A DNA stretch of 64,000 bases, taken from positions 744,001 to 808,000 of the forward strand of contig OZ038385.1 in NCBI GenBank assembly GCA_964036045.1, in the 5' to 3' direction. The notes under the pieces were generated by a model, which saw only the letters and a list, made by a program, of their open reading frames with translations, searched no databases and was not told the DNA's origin. Shown piece by piece: positions 34,077 through 44,491 of the stretch. Numbering within the stretch: the stretch's first letter is position 1; each line of letters starts with the position of its first letter. A program made the translations under genes and the position numbers. The stretch is from Eutreptiella sp. 'Long Island Sound 2002' (Eukaryota > Euglenozoa > Euglenophyceae > Eutreptiales > Eutreptiaceae).

Positions 34077-34420
34077 TGAAACCAGACCGGGTGGTCAGGA
34101 GCAGAGGTCGCAGTGGCATGGGCAGCAACATTGCTTGGCATAGAAGACATAACGATAGTGTTGACTGAATAGTATCCTGCAAACAGATATGGTACACATA
34201 GCCAATGAAATATCTGATATGCACATATGAGAAATCCACCCTATCATCCACTAATTGATATAAGTACTAAACATCCATGATTGCCTTATCCATCCCACAT
34301 CCTATATTCCTAACAAGGAAATGGAATATGATATACCCTATCCCACATATATCCCATATATAGGGCCAAATAATGCTCCCTTAGGGGTAAAATGCCAGGG
34401 TAGGGTTGTGACCTGCTTCA
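34077..34420 (-). repeat. RT-D 5' LTR
   Basis: 344 bp, ends TGAA...TTCA, pairs with 21430-21773. The TATA-like element is at about 34353-34366. The CCAC duplication follows at 34421-34424. Confidence 0.92.
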
Positions 34421-34424
34421 CCAC

Positions 34425-34947
34425 GACACTTTTGACTTCGCAACGCCCAGTAGCGTGTGGGTGTAGGAGTGGTAGTCCTGAGTGGGGGCTTGAGCCAGTT
34501 GCCCCAGTGCTCGCCCACCAGGATGGTGCCACTGTAGGTTGTGTAGGACCTGTAGTGCGTGTGTCACTGTCCCACCCGTTTCCTGCAATTTTAGCAGGGT
34601 TGGTGGGCTGTGGCAGTGGTTAGGTCAGTGTTTTGGCCACATAGCAAAACGGCGTTTTCATGCCTTCATAGCTTTTGGCCACCCCTCCCTGTAGTAGACA
34701 AATAGGTAGGGAAAACAATACCTGGATTAGTACGCTGGGTATTCCCCAAAGGTTTTGCGCCAGCACAGAAATTGGGCGCATAGGGGAGGGGAGACCCGGG
34801 GCGTACCCCGTGGCATCAATAAGCCAACCCTCCAGGTTCAGCAAGGGCGCAGACTTGGGTATAGTTAGGACACCACTTCTGCGGCTTGCTCTCAGGACCT
34901 TAGGAATAGCACACTCACACATACGCTTTGGCAGGTAAGGGTAAGGT
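34425..34947 (-). other. RT-C 3' untranslated region, proximal part; no gene
   Basis: Lies between the RT-C integrase stop and the RT-D insertion point. No coding signal seen. Confidence 0.6.
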
Positions 34948-36207
34948 TCAGTCCCTAGCTTTAGTCTTGGAGGCAAGCGTCTCAGCGAGCCTCAGCAACT
35001 CACCAAGGTTGTTCTGGAACAAGTAGTCAACCAGAACTGAGTTTAGGCGTCCCTCAGGTAGAACAAATGCAGAGAAGGGCTCCCAGGTGGCCTCTTCGAC
35101 TCCAAACCCTTCCCAGAGGGTGAGGAAGCGCCAACCCTGGCGATAGCGGTGGCGTAGGACAGACTTCACCAGGTAGAAGCCTTCCTTAGCCATCTCCTCG
35201 GCGTTCATGTCGGGGAATTCACCTTCAACTTCCATAGGGCTGGCAGCCCCTTGTAGGTCCAGAGCGGCGATTTCCTCGTCGTTCAGCTCCCACTCCTCCC
35301 CACAGAGGTCTTCAGGATCATAGTAGCGCTTCAAGTGTTGAGCAGCGCACACCAGGGTCCCCCCTAGACGGGGAGAACACCGCACGGTGATACGGTGTCC
35401 ATCCACTGATAGGATCTTGTACGGCCCGAAGTATGGGTCATCGCTGGTAGAGCGTGGCCAGGCGGGTAGTCGACTGTGGTGCACCAGCACCCAGTCCCCC
35501 TCTTGGTAGGTGGCCGGTACTCGGTGCTTGTTCTTCTTGTTCCACTGACGCTCCCTCACTCTCTGGAGCATAGCCTTGGCCTTGTCCACCTTCGCTTGCT
35601 GCTCTTGGACCCATTCACCCACAGAAGAATGGGTGTCCTCTGGATAGGGGGCATGTAGGAACCACGCCGGGCGCCCCAGGAATAGCTCATGGGGCGAGTA
35701 GCCAGTCGCTGAACTCTCTTGGGAGTTCATCATCAAGGATATGACGGGGAGTAGTCTCACCCAGTCTCTGGTGCGTTCAGTTTTGCACCATATCCTGACG
35801 TTCTCCTTCAGGACACGGATCTGTCGCTCACATAGGGGGTTGCTCGTGTGAGAGTAGGGAATCACCGTAGACACCTGGACATTGAGGGATCTCAGGACCC
35901 TCTTGTACCAGCCAGTATCTGAGCGTACTTGTACGTCCTCGTCGGAGTTGATCTCCTTGGGCGCCCCATACACACAAAACCACTCCTCCAGGAGTATCTT
36001 GATAGTATCCTCCCCGGTAATGTGCTTGGTACATGGGAACACCCTGGTAAGCCTGGTCAACCCACAGGTTACCACGAGGGCGAAGTCATAGCCCCCGAAC
36101 TTCGGCATCTCCGTGTAGTCCACGTATAGAACACTGTTAGCACAGTGGGGGATGGGCAGGGTCGAGTAGAGACCTCTGTCCCTGATGTCCCCAGGTTTAC
36201 AGGACCT
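34948..36207 (-). pseudogene. RT-C integrase core and chromodomain
   Basis: It opens at the second Cys of the zinc-finger C-x2-C (RSCKPGD). The DDE core has YVDYTEMP, NSDEDVQV (instead of the usual SDRGPQF) and NPLCERQI. A GPY-like module (YFGPYKILSVDG) follows. The C-terminus is chromodomain-like (YLVKSVLRHRYRQGWRFLTL, then WEGFGVEEATWEP). The stop is at 34948. Upstream the frame is lost at 36208-36216, where about five extra bases separate the two zinc-finger cysteines. Confidence 0.85.
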
Positions 36208-36701
36208 GCCTGGCACTTGTCCACGATAGGCTGGAGGGTCTTGCGCAGTTGGTCGTCAGTCCACGTAGTATGGAACCACTGCTTGAACAGCCTCAGGGTA
36301 CGGTCAGCACCCACATGACCACTGGACTCATGGGTCCACTTCAGCAGCGCTGGGACTCGGTCACTAGGCACCACAATACGGTCCTCGTGCCATAGGTAGC
36401 TCTTGTCCCTCTTCCACTGGTCTTGGTTGACCAGGAGGGGTTCAAGGCGTTTCTCCAGGCGCTTGTAGATATCCCCGAACTCTTTCAGGTACTCCGATTG
36501 CTGGAGTCCATCCAGGGGGCGTATCATGGTCATGTTCAGGTCCAGGTGTACGTCCATACGGCTGAAAGCCTCCTTAGCCAGCGCTTCAGACCGGGCACCA
36601 ATCAGGGCGTCGAAGTTGTTGCGGCTGATATAGTCGGCACATTCGTTCTTCACTCCCTGGATATGGTGTACCGTCAGCCGTAGTTGACTGAGGTATTCCA
36701 C
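36208..36701 (-). pseudogene. RT-C end of RNase H and integrase zinc finger
   Basis: This stretch is in a third frame, starting after a one-base loss near 36701-36706. It holds the last RNase H Asp region (NECADYISRN), a linker, then the His pair of the zinc finger (HESSGH) and the first Cys (VDKC). Its continuation is at 34948-36207. Confidence 0.8.
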
Positions 36702-39700
36702 AAGCGTCGTAGCTTGGCCTTCTCAGGTGGGGGGCCCTTCTGGAAACTGCGGACCGGTTCTTGGTCGCACAGCCAGACCACAGGGTTACTCCCCAACAGT
36801 CGTGCTTGTGAGGATAGCACCAGCATACCCGCGAGCAATTCCTGCTCATAGGTGGAGTAGTTCCCCCTGGCCTGGTTCCACTTCCAGTTCCAGTGGCCCA
36901 GAGGTACTAGGACCCACTTGTCGTCAGGGTAGCTGTGCTTGAGGGTTCCATCTCGGTTGAGACCTTCCGTCCCCCATTGGGAAATGGCCGAGTCGAACTC
37001 CTCCTTCTCTAGTGCTTGCCATTGGAACAACGTTCCACCACCGCCCACATTGCTGGCGTCGGTCACCAGGATAATCTCCCCTTGTGCTCTAGGCACGCCC
37101 AAGCATTTAGCGTTGGCTACCTTGTCTTTGAGCTCGTCAAACGCTTGTTGCTCTTGTGGGCCCCAGCGCCAAGTAGTACTCTTCTTGATCAAGTCCGTCA
37201 GTACGGCGCTGGTATAGGTGAAGTTTTTGATGTGGCGGCGATAGAAGTTGCACGCCCCAATGAAACTGCGTACATCATGAAGTCCTTTCTTGGGGTCTTC
37301 GTGTTGTACCTTGGCGTCCATCAGGGGTTTGGCCTTAGAGGCCGCTGGGGTCCACCACCCATAGCCAACGTCAAACCCCAGGTACTGCATGGTCTCCTGC
37401 ATGAACTCACACTTCTCCAGCTTGAGTCGAGTGTGGTTCTCCTGGCAGACCGCAAAGAACTCACCCAAGAGGACTAGGTGATCCTCCTGGCTATTGGTCC
37501 CAAGGCATACATCGTCGATGTGAGCCTCCATCTGGGCACCACGGGATATGAGCTCCTGCACCTTAGGTCTCCTTCGTAGGATTGACAAGATCTTGTTCAT
37601 CAGCTCTTGGAATAGAGCGGGTGCGTTAGCCACGCCAAACGGCATGACCTTCCACTTGAACACCCTCCCCTGAGGGGTGATGAAGGCCAGTAGTTCCTGT
37701 GCGTTGGGCGTCAGGTCCACTTGCCAGAATCCGCTTCGCTTGTCCATTTTGGTCTTGTAGCGACAGGAGGCTATCTTCTCCAGGGTAGACTCCATATTGG
37801 GAATGGACCCTGAGTGGTTCAGCGTCTTCTTGTTCAGCTCTCCATAGTCCACTACCAGCCGTTTGGCTGTAGACCCAGGTTTAGCCACCAGGAAACAGGG
37901 GCTGCAGTGTAGGGGGTAGTCCCCGTCCTTGTACTCCAGGACTAGGCCAGCGTCGATACACTCTTGTATCTGTCGCTCGATCTCGTCGGCCTGTTCTTTA
38001 GGAGCTGGATAGGGTCTCCTCCGGATCTTGTGACCCACGAACTCGGGTTTCAGCTTGAGGTCCATCTGTACCAGCTTGTCACATGAGGCTGGAGGGGGTA
38101 GTTCTCCGAACACCTCCAGATAGGTCCTTCTAAGCTTCTGTACCCTCGGGTCCAATATCTTGATCTTGTCCTCCATGTCCTCGTCAGAGTGTAAGTTGCT
38201 TGCCCCCTGGGTAATAGACGTCGGGAGGTGGTCCTCCACCGACTCTTCGCCCGTGGTAGTATCCTTCAGCCCTTGGTAGGCATATAGAAGGTCTTGTTCA
38301 ACCATCTCCGATGGACGATGGCAACATAGGCACGCTCGAGGGGGTTCACATACACATTCCTCCGAGAGGTCGTCCTCCTCTGGGGTCCTCACGTGGGCGC
38401 CCCACACGCTCTTCATGAGCTTGAGATCTACCTCCCTTTGCCAGGTGGTGATCTTCTGTTCGAGGTCCTCCTTCAATTGAGATAGGTCTCCCATACGTCC
38501 TTGCTTCAGTGGCCATGAGCTGCGGGTAGGCTTCGCGTAGCATACCTTTTTCGCCACCAACTTCCTCTTGGAATCCACATACTCCCTGAGCCTCGATCGA
38601 GGGTCCAGCTCCTCGTCCACGGGGTCTTCCACCCTCATGGAGAGTAGGGGTTTCAGTGGGGCGACGTACTCGGCGTTCTCCACTTCCTCCACACAGGTCT
38701 GCACGAAGAAGGCGTCGTGCTCAGTTTCGTCTTCTGAGTGGATAGAGCTGGGTAGCTCAGATAGTCCACACTCAGAGACTCCATCAGGAACAGGTACACG
38801 GCAGGGAGAGTTGGGGGTGTTGGTGTCAGTCACGACGTACTCATCTCCTCCGGGTGTAGTCTCAACAGCATCTTGAGGTCGTAGGCGATCCTTCAAGTCA
38901 CCCAAGGCGAGTCCATCGCTTTCTCGCTGTATAGCCTGGACCAGAGTCGGGTCCAGTTCCTCCCAGGGAATGGAGGTAAGACCTCCGTCCACCACGCTAA
39001 GCATACTCCCCCATCCGGGTTTCCCAATAGGCGTCTTGCGCCCCAGAGGCACGTAGATGGCCTCATCAGGCAAACGTACAGAGCTGATAGTCAGCCTGTC
39101 CAGGAGGTTTCGCCAGTACTCGTTGCCCCCATGGGCTCCCCAATCGGGGGAACACAGGACCATACGGGAACGTTCCAAGGCCACCTTGGTCAGCACCTTC
39201 CCCAGTTCACTGAATCTGGGGTTCCCGTAGGCCATCCCGAAAGAGAGCCAGTAAAATTTGTAGCTGCAGTTCTTCCCCTTGCTGCAGTAAAGGTCCAGTA
39301 CATGTTGCTTGTCGCTGGCGAACAACTCCACACTCAGGTCTTCTCGAGAGTAACCCAACTCCTTCAGACCTTGGTCTAGGACTTCCCCCAATAGTTGATA
39401 GTCCTCAGTTTTGGAGGCCGCCATCATGTTAGAGGGCTCCTCCTTCGATAGCCTCAGGTAACTCGAGGTATGTTCCGACTGCTCCAGTGGCACAGACTCT
39501 CTGCCACTGCCGTGGTCCACGTAGAGGAGGTAGGGCGCTTGCAGCGTCAGGGATTGTATCTGGGAGTGCTGCACGAAGAAGTCAGTCCCCAGTACAAAGT
39601 AGAAGGCATCAGTGTCCATCACATAGAACCGATGGGCGATAGTCCCGGAGCCCATAGGTACCTCCACTTCACAGTCCCCGCAGCTGTGCACCACATGTCC

Positions 39701-39877
39701 ATCCCTCATGCGTATAGCGGCGGTGGTCATGGTGTTCTTCAGGCTCCCACAAGGTAAAGTTTTCTTGGCCACTATAGATATTGTGGCGCCAGTATCCAGT
39801 ACCCCCAGGTATTCACGTCCCCCTAGTCGGATACGTACCCAAAACACCAGGTCTTGGGTGCCACCAGAGCGTCCCCG
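36702..39877 (-). CDS. pol: RT-C pol: protease, extra domain, RT, most of RNase H
   Basis: Open from right after the gag UGA, in the gag frame. The protease has VLDTGATISIV at about 39779-39811, with an intact DTG at 39788-39796. The extra domain spans 38978-39406 with VELFASDK, AYGNPRFSELG, CSPDW and VVDGG. A long linker follows, then RT with LVVDYGELN and WKVMPFGVANAPALFQEL; the catalytic motif at 37511-37522 is HIDD rather than YxDD. RNase H shows VTDASN, YEQELLAG and CDQEP; its last motif is lost to the frameshift at 36701. The protein is much diverged from the other three elements. Confidence 0.88.
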
Positions 39878-39880
39878 TCA
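39878..39880 (-). other. RT-C gag/pol junction: in-frame UGA
   Basis: The sense sequence is TGA CGG GGA. UGA-CGG is a context known to favour readthrough in some plant RNA viruses (established for that class). Gag and pol share the frame. Confidence 0.8.
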
Positions 39881-40801
39881 GAACTCCGCGGGACAGGTCA
39901 CCTCGAACCCCTTGTTCCGCAACTTGCGGGCCATCCTCATGAAACGGCTCCTCTTCTTAGCGTTGCCGTCGTCACCACCTTCATGCTCACGCTTGGCCCC
40001 TTGTTCTTGCTGGGCCTGCGACTGTGAGCGTGTGGTAGGACCAGTCTGCCCTCTAGGGGGCTCGGAGTTCCCCCCTGGATTAGGGTTGGGGTTGCCTCCG
40101 TTCTTGTCCTTGTTTTTGTTGTCGGGCTGGCGGTTGGCGCCTCCTCCTCGTCCACCTTGACCCTTGTCTTGACCACCTTGACCACGTCCTTTCGACTTGC
40201 CCTTGCCGGAGTCGTTGCCTTTGGCCTTGCCTCCACCTTTGCCTGAGCCTTTGCCAGGATCTTCCCCCTTAAGCTTCGCCGATAGGCGTTGCTTATGGTA
40301 GCACTCATCCTCGTAGTGCTTCCGCTTACCGCAGAATGCACACGTGATGGTGCAGCGGTAATGATCCGGCAGCTTCGCTTTGGCGCCGCTGTTCTTCTCC
40401 TGCTGCTTCCCCTGGACGACGAAGCAGTCTCGCTGCTCGCAGTCAGAGGCGTGCTGCAGGTGGCCCTGCTCATCTCTGGCATCACACCAGAATAGCTCCT
40501 TCACGTTCTCCATGGTACGGGCGTGGGCGTGTTTGGGGGTAGTCCCCTGCCCAGGTCGGGACCCTTGGTACCCTTTGCCTCCAGAACCTCCACCACCAGG
40601 ACGGTAGTTGTTCAGGTGCTGGTCGCTCTCCTTCTCCAGCGCCATCTCCAGGAGCAGCACGCATAGATCCTCGTAGTGGAGGGATCTAGCCTTGCGCTCA
40701 GCCGTCAAACGGCACTCGTCCCATAGCTCTCGGGGGAGCTTGGCCACCAACCAGAATAGCAGGTCGTCGCTGCTGTAGGAGCCGGGCGTCAGTCGTCCAG
40801 C
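39881..40801 (-). pseudogene. RT-C gag C-terminal half with CCHC knuckle
   Basis: In frame with the N-terminal half, after an internal UAG. It starts with a capsid-type segment (DDLLFWLVAKLPRELWDECR), has a Gly-rich linker, a Cys/His segment (LFWCDARDEQGHLQHASDC) and one classic zinc knuckle C-x2-C-x4-H-x4-C (CAFCGKRKHYEDEC) at about 40301-40342. The tail alternates Lys, Gly and Gln (RNA-binding type). It ends at the UGA at 39878. Confidence 0.8.
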
Positions 40802-40804
40802 CTA
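40802..40804 (-). other. Premature in-frame UAG inside RT-C gag
   Basis: It separates LADLDH from AGRLTPGSYS with the frame unchanged on both sides. The capsid signal continues straight through, so this is a nonsense codon within one gag. Confidence 0.75.
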
Positions 40805-42379
40805 GTGATCCAGATCAGCCAACAGCTCAGATACCCTGCCAGGCTTGGGGTTGTTGGGCAGCACGGGTAGGTTCTGGATCTCGACCCTGATGGAGAGGTC
40901 GGTCTCGTAGGTTGGGTACTGCCTCTCCAGGGCAACCAACACATCGGCAAAGGTGGCGGAGTTAGTCACGATCTGCCTGACCTGCTTCTCCAGGTACTTG
41001 GTCTTGCAGCACTGCAGGAGCAGATCGCACTTCACGCGCCCACTAGCGTGGGTTTGGCCGGTCAGTCGGAGAAACCGGCCAAAGTTCTCAGTGAACTCGC
41101 TGAGGTCCTTGCCTGTGAACTCCGGCAGGTTCACTACGATCTTGGAGGCGGCAATAGCCTTCGCCTCCTGAGCTCGGCGTCCTTCAGGGCGTCGGGTCTT
41201 ATTCTTCTTCTTCTTCTTCTTCTTACCCTTAGGATCCTCAGGGTCCTCCGGGTCATCGTCCTCCGAGGGCGAAGAAGAATCCATCGACGGCGGCTCGTCA
41301 TCGAAGGGGTCTCCGCCTAGATCACTGGAGCCACAAGGCTCCACGTCCACCATTGCCCTTAAGGCTGTCAGCCCCAGCCGGTCCAGCTCGGCCCTCGTCG
41401 AGTTCGTCACGTGGCTGTAGGGCGGCTGAGCCGTTCTCGGCACGAAGGGACTTCTCGGAATAGCTGCAGGCGTCGGTATCGGTCTACTCCTCAGGCTCCC
41501 CAGGGTATTTGTCAACCCTGCCGTCAGGTGGTTAGCCTGTACTCGGTGGGGTGACATTCCCACCGAGATAGGTGACGTTTGGGGCGGGATCATCAGGGGC
41601 TCCAGTTTCTCACGGATCTCTTGTGTGAGGTCGCCCACGATTTTTGAAGTGGCTCCTCGGAGCACCTCGTTGATCTCCGACCGCGTCAGGGACCTGTTGG
41701 AGGATCTCCCCGATCCTCTACTCGTGCCTCCAAGAGATTCGGGTCCTCTCCTCAACCCACTCAAGGGTGCATACCCAGGTGCATACCCAGGAGCATACCC
41801 AGGAACATCCACATAGGTTCCAGTAGCATGTAGTGGATGGGGATAATCAGCCGCATACCATCGCGGCGCAGAGCTGGAAGCCACAGGCTCACTGGCAGTA
41901 GTTGCCTCATGGAGCGCAGTGGTAGGTGGGCCCATACCATAGACGGGGTAGGGAGGCATGCCAGTAAAGCCTGTGCCCTCTGCCATAGGCGGGTTGGTTG
42001 TGGAAGTGGATGTTGCAGCGGCTGGGAGTGTGGTGGTTATAGGCGAGGGTGATGCGTGGAGGCCAGAAGCGCTTGGTGCGCCTTCGAAGGTAGGGTCATG
42101 CGTCAGGTCTTGCCCTTGTTCCTCTCCTTCGTCTGCTTCTCCTCCAGCATCCTTCTCGCTCTCGTTCTCTCTCTTCCTCTTCACAGGCTGAGGCTGAGAG
42201 ACCACTTCCTCGACCGACAGGGCCCCGAAGGCCGTCTGGAGTCCATCCAGGGAGTCCTCCGCCGTATCCACTGGCCCATGTAAGGGCTCCGCCGAAGGTA
42301 CAGCGCCAGGTGCCGGCCTTGCCGGTGCCTCAGGCGCTGGCGCTGTCTTCACGTCGGCGTCCACCTTTCCTGGATCCAT
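40805..42379 (-). pseudogene. RT-C gag N-terminal half
   Basis: The ATG at 42377-42379 opens MDPGKVDADV. The first 250 residues are Pro/Ala/Thr-rich and disordered, with a GYAP x3 repeat (12-bp units at about 41770-41810). A Ser/Arg helix, an acidic segment with a Lys run (about 41170-41230) and the start of the capsid region (IVVNLPEFTGKDLSEFTENF) follow. It stops at the internal UAG at 40802. Confidence 0.82.
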
Positions 42380-42466
42380 CTTCTTTCACCCTTCAGCTTA
42401 TATTTGCCCGTACTCGGCGCACTGCATGTACGGCACGGGGTTGCTGCCGGTGCGCAGAGACAGGCT
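42380..42466 (-). other. RT-C leader
   Basis: Short untranslated leader between the primer site and the gag ATG. Nothing else seen. Confidence 0.5.
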
Positions 42467-42480
42467 GCCTCTTGCTACCA
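42467..42480 (-). promoter_or_regulatory. RT-C primer-binding site
   Basis: Sense TGGTAGCAAGAGGC, with its first T being the last base of the LTR. It is one base longer than the RT-D site and otherwise the same, so both may use the same or similar tRNAs. Confidence 0.75.
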
Positions 42481-43265
42481 GAAAGGTTTATAGTGTTTTC
42501 AGCACTGTGTTTTTGCTTCTCCTGCTGCTTGCTGTAGGTGTAGGGTTTCCTGCTGCTTGTTTTGGAAGATGAAAACCTTTGTTTTGCAGAAAAAGAGTCA
42601 ATCCGGGATAACCCAAGCCAGAAGTGTGCAAAGAGGAGAAGATCAGGATCAAAGCATGAAGGGCTGCAGTGTAAACAGTGAAAGATGATTGGATATTCAC
42701 AGAAACTGCAACCCAGGTCACAAATGAATGCATATTCACAAAGATAGCTGAAATGTTTTGGAAAAGAGTTAGAAAACTGCCCCATGGTCACTCTCTCTCC
42801 ATAGTGCCATCTCAGGAGATGTGCACTCTTTGTTTTGGGTCCCATATGTGCTGAGGTGGCAGGGCATGTGGCGATGAGGTCACTGCCATGTCACATGGGA
42901 TCTTCCTACTTAGCTAGGCTGACCGGGAATTGAACCCAGGACCTCTCAAAAAGAGGTGCCCAGCCCCCTAGGGTGCATACCACTAGGATAGCTAAGAATT
43001 CACCGAAAAACATAGATAAATTCATAGGCTCTACTTTAGGTATGTCAGTGCTCAGTCAACTCAGGAAAAGATGAATAGCTTCACATTAAAAGGAGATTAA
43101 GGGGTCCACTCCATATCCTGATTGGGTGTTTGGTTCCATAGGTCAAAATGTGTTATCACCACTTTTGGTGGGACCAATACTAAGATAAAAATGCATGCAT
43201 GCTCAGTGCATCTCTAATACAACTAGAGTATGCCTCAAAGCAATGGAAAAGCACTTTTTCTTACT
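42480..43265 (-). repeat. RT-C 5' LTR
   Basis: 786 bp, AG...CT termini, about 98.5% identical by eye to 18913-19698. It contains the same tRNA-like segment at about 42912-42992. GCACC follows at 43266-43270. Confidence 0.88.
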
Positions 43266-44491
43266 GCACCCGGGTCAACACGCGGAGGCGCGTAGGGTGC
43301 CTCTGCAGGGCCGCCCATGGGTTTATCCATGGCGCTTCTGAGGGTCTTAACCCGCTCCACCAGCTCTGCCGCGGCCGGCTTTGCCGGGAGCTCCGGACCC
43401 GAGGCGAGGGGCTGTAGCTCCTCTAGCCTTTTCAGGCGTCCCGACGTGTCCTCCACCAGGTGGAGGAGACTGTCCACCAGTCGCTGCTGCTTCTCCAGGG
43501 CCAGCTCCAGATTCTCCCGGTACCGGTCCCGTTCCGCTCGCAGCTCCTCCATGTCTTTCTCCGCGGCCGACTGGTCATCCAGGATCCCGGCGACGTCCTC
43601 CTCTAGGCCGTCCTTCGCGTTGTCCAGGCGGTCGAGTCGATGCACGATATCGTCCATCCCGATCTTTGGGTACTTGCCCATGAGGAAGGACACGTGCTCG
43701 CAGTGGCAGTCAGCGTGCCCTCCGCCTGATCCAGCGCATCCCGCGGTTCCCGGCGCCTCAGACTCATCGCCCATGGGCGTATCGCCTATGGCGTCCGTCT
43801 CTGGTCCCGTGTGCCGGGGCACAGGTGCCGTCCGGGCCCTGGCTGGCCTCTCCAAGCCCTCGGCGTCGTGCTTCGGGGCGGGCTCGGGGGCCGTATTCGC
43901 CCTTGTGGGCGGTCTGGCCGTCTCCTCCGACTCCGAAGGTTGCTCATAGGCTGTCCGATAGCCCTCGGAGTGCCTCTCAGATTCCCACAGCCTGACCGGG
44001 CTAGGGTCCGTATCCATAGCCCCGGCATCCCTTGCCGCGGACTTGGGTGACCCGCGCTTCCGGTAGCGCCAGGCCCGTCCTCCACTGCTGCCTGAATGGC
44101 AGGTCTCCTCCGAGTCCTCCGCGGCGGAGCGGAGGTTGCATGCCTTTCGGCAGCGATGCTCACACATGGAGACCAGATCCTCCATGTCAAGTCCTCCTCT
44201 TCCCGAATGTCGTACTTCTCTTCGGGCTTCAACTTCCGGAGTTCGCCATGCTCTTGAACGTCTCGGCTCTTCTATGGCTCCTATCTCCGGCGTGATCTCC
44301 ACCGAGTCCACAATACGCACCTGGGGCGTACTTGGGCAGGGCTCATAGGGGCCCAAGTCCCCGGGTCGGCGGTAGGTAGGCGCAGCAGGTACGCCTCTGC
44401 TACCATAAAGAAGGTCCCTACCAGGACCGGCCCCTGCTGTGCCCCTTCCGCCTGTCACCCCTGCTGATTTACTCCGGATCAACGATTGCAT
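43266..44491 (-). pseudogene. RT-B gag N-terminal region (coiled coil)
   Basis: The ATG at 44489-44491 opens MQSLIRSKSAG. The Cys motif CEHRCRKACNLRS (about 44115-44160) matches RT-A. An Arg/Pro/Glu-rich disordered stretch, a second Cys/His group (CAGSGGGHADCHCEH) and a coiled coil follow (about 43400-43650, MEELRAERDRYRENLELALE). The frame runs into the GCACC duplication and continues exactly at 18907 on the far side of RT-C. The few codons beyond 43266 in RT-C are LTR sequence. Confidence 0.82.

Larger units (their letters stand above)
21430..34420 (-). mobile_element. RT-D: complete Ty3/gypsy element nested in RT-C
   Basis: 12,991 bp with 344-bp LTRs at 21430-21773 and 34077-34420 (four mismatches by eye, no indel), ends TGAA...TTCA, CCAC duplication, primer-binding site next to the 5' LTR and a G-run next to the 3' LTR. 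The order is gag, UAG, protease, extra domain, RT, RNase H, integrase with an intron candidate, chromodomain, then a long 3' region. The damage is slight: two small frameshifts between protease and RT. Confidence 0.93.
18913..43265 (-). mobile_element. RT-C: Ty3/gypsy chromovirus-like element, complete with LTRs
   Basis: It has 786-bp LTRs at 18913-19698 and 42480-43265 with no indel between them and about 12 mismatches by eye. The GCACC duplication flanks it, the primer site touches the 5' LTR and a G-run touches the 3' LTR. The internal order is gag, UGA, protease, extra domain, RT, RNase H, integrase, chromodomain, then about 2.2 kb of 3' untranslated sequence. RT-D is inserted in that 3' region. 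Without RT-D the element is about 11.36 kb. It is inactive as read because of an in-gag UAG and two frameshifts near the RNase H/integrase junction. Confidence 0.9.
9201..44491 (-). mobile_element. RT-B: outer Ty3/gypsy element, split by X and by RT-C
   Basis: The pieces are 43266-44491 (gag N-terminus), 14627-18907 (rest of gag, protease, extra domain, first half of RT) and 9201-11631 (second half of RT, RNase H, integrase). Removing RT-C with one copy of GCACC joins the gag frame exactly (Gly-Ala-Leu). Removing X with one copy of AGTAG joins the RT frame exactly (Glu-Asp-Leu-Leu-Gly-Pro), as in RT-A. Its LTRs are not certain: a 190-bp repeat sits at its 3' end, and about 2 kb of LTR-like sequence lies upstream of its gag. 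It is inactive: it has both insertions, an in-gag UGA and an integrase frameshift plus UAG. Confidence 0.85.

Noticed and set aside
4225-40804. Alternative genetic code with UAG as sense codon
   Set aside because: UAG occurs only at the gag/pol junctions and a few decay sites, and UGA and UAA appear in similar roles; long coding stretches otherwise lack UAG.
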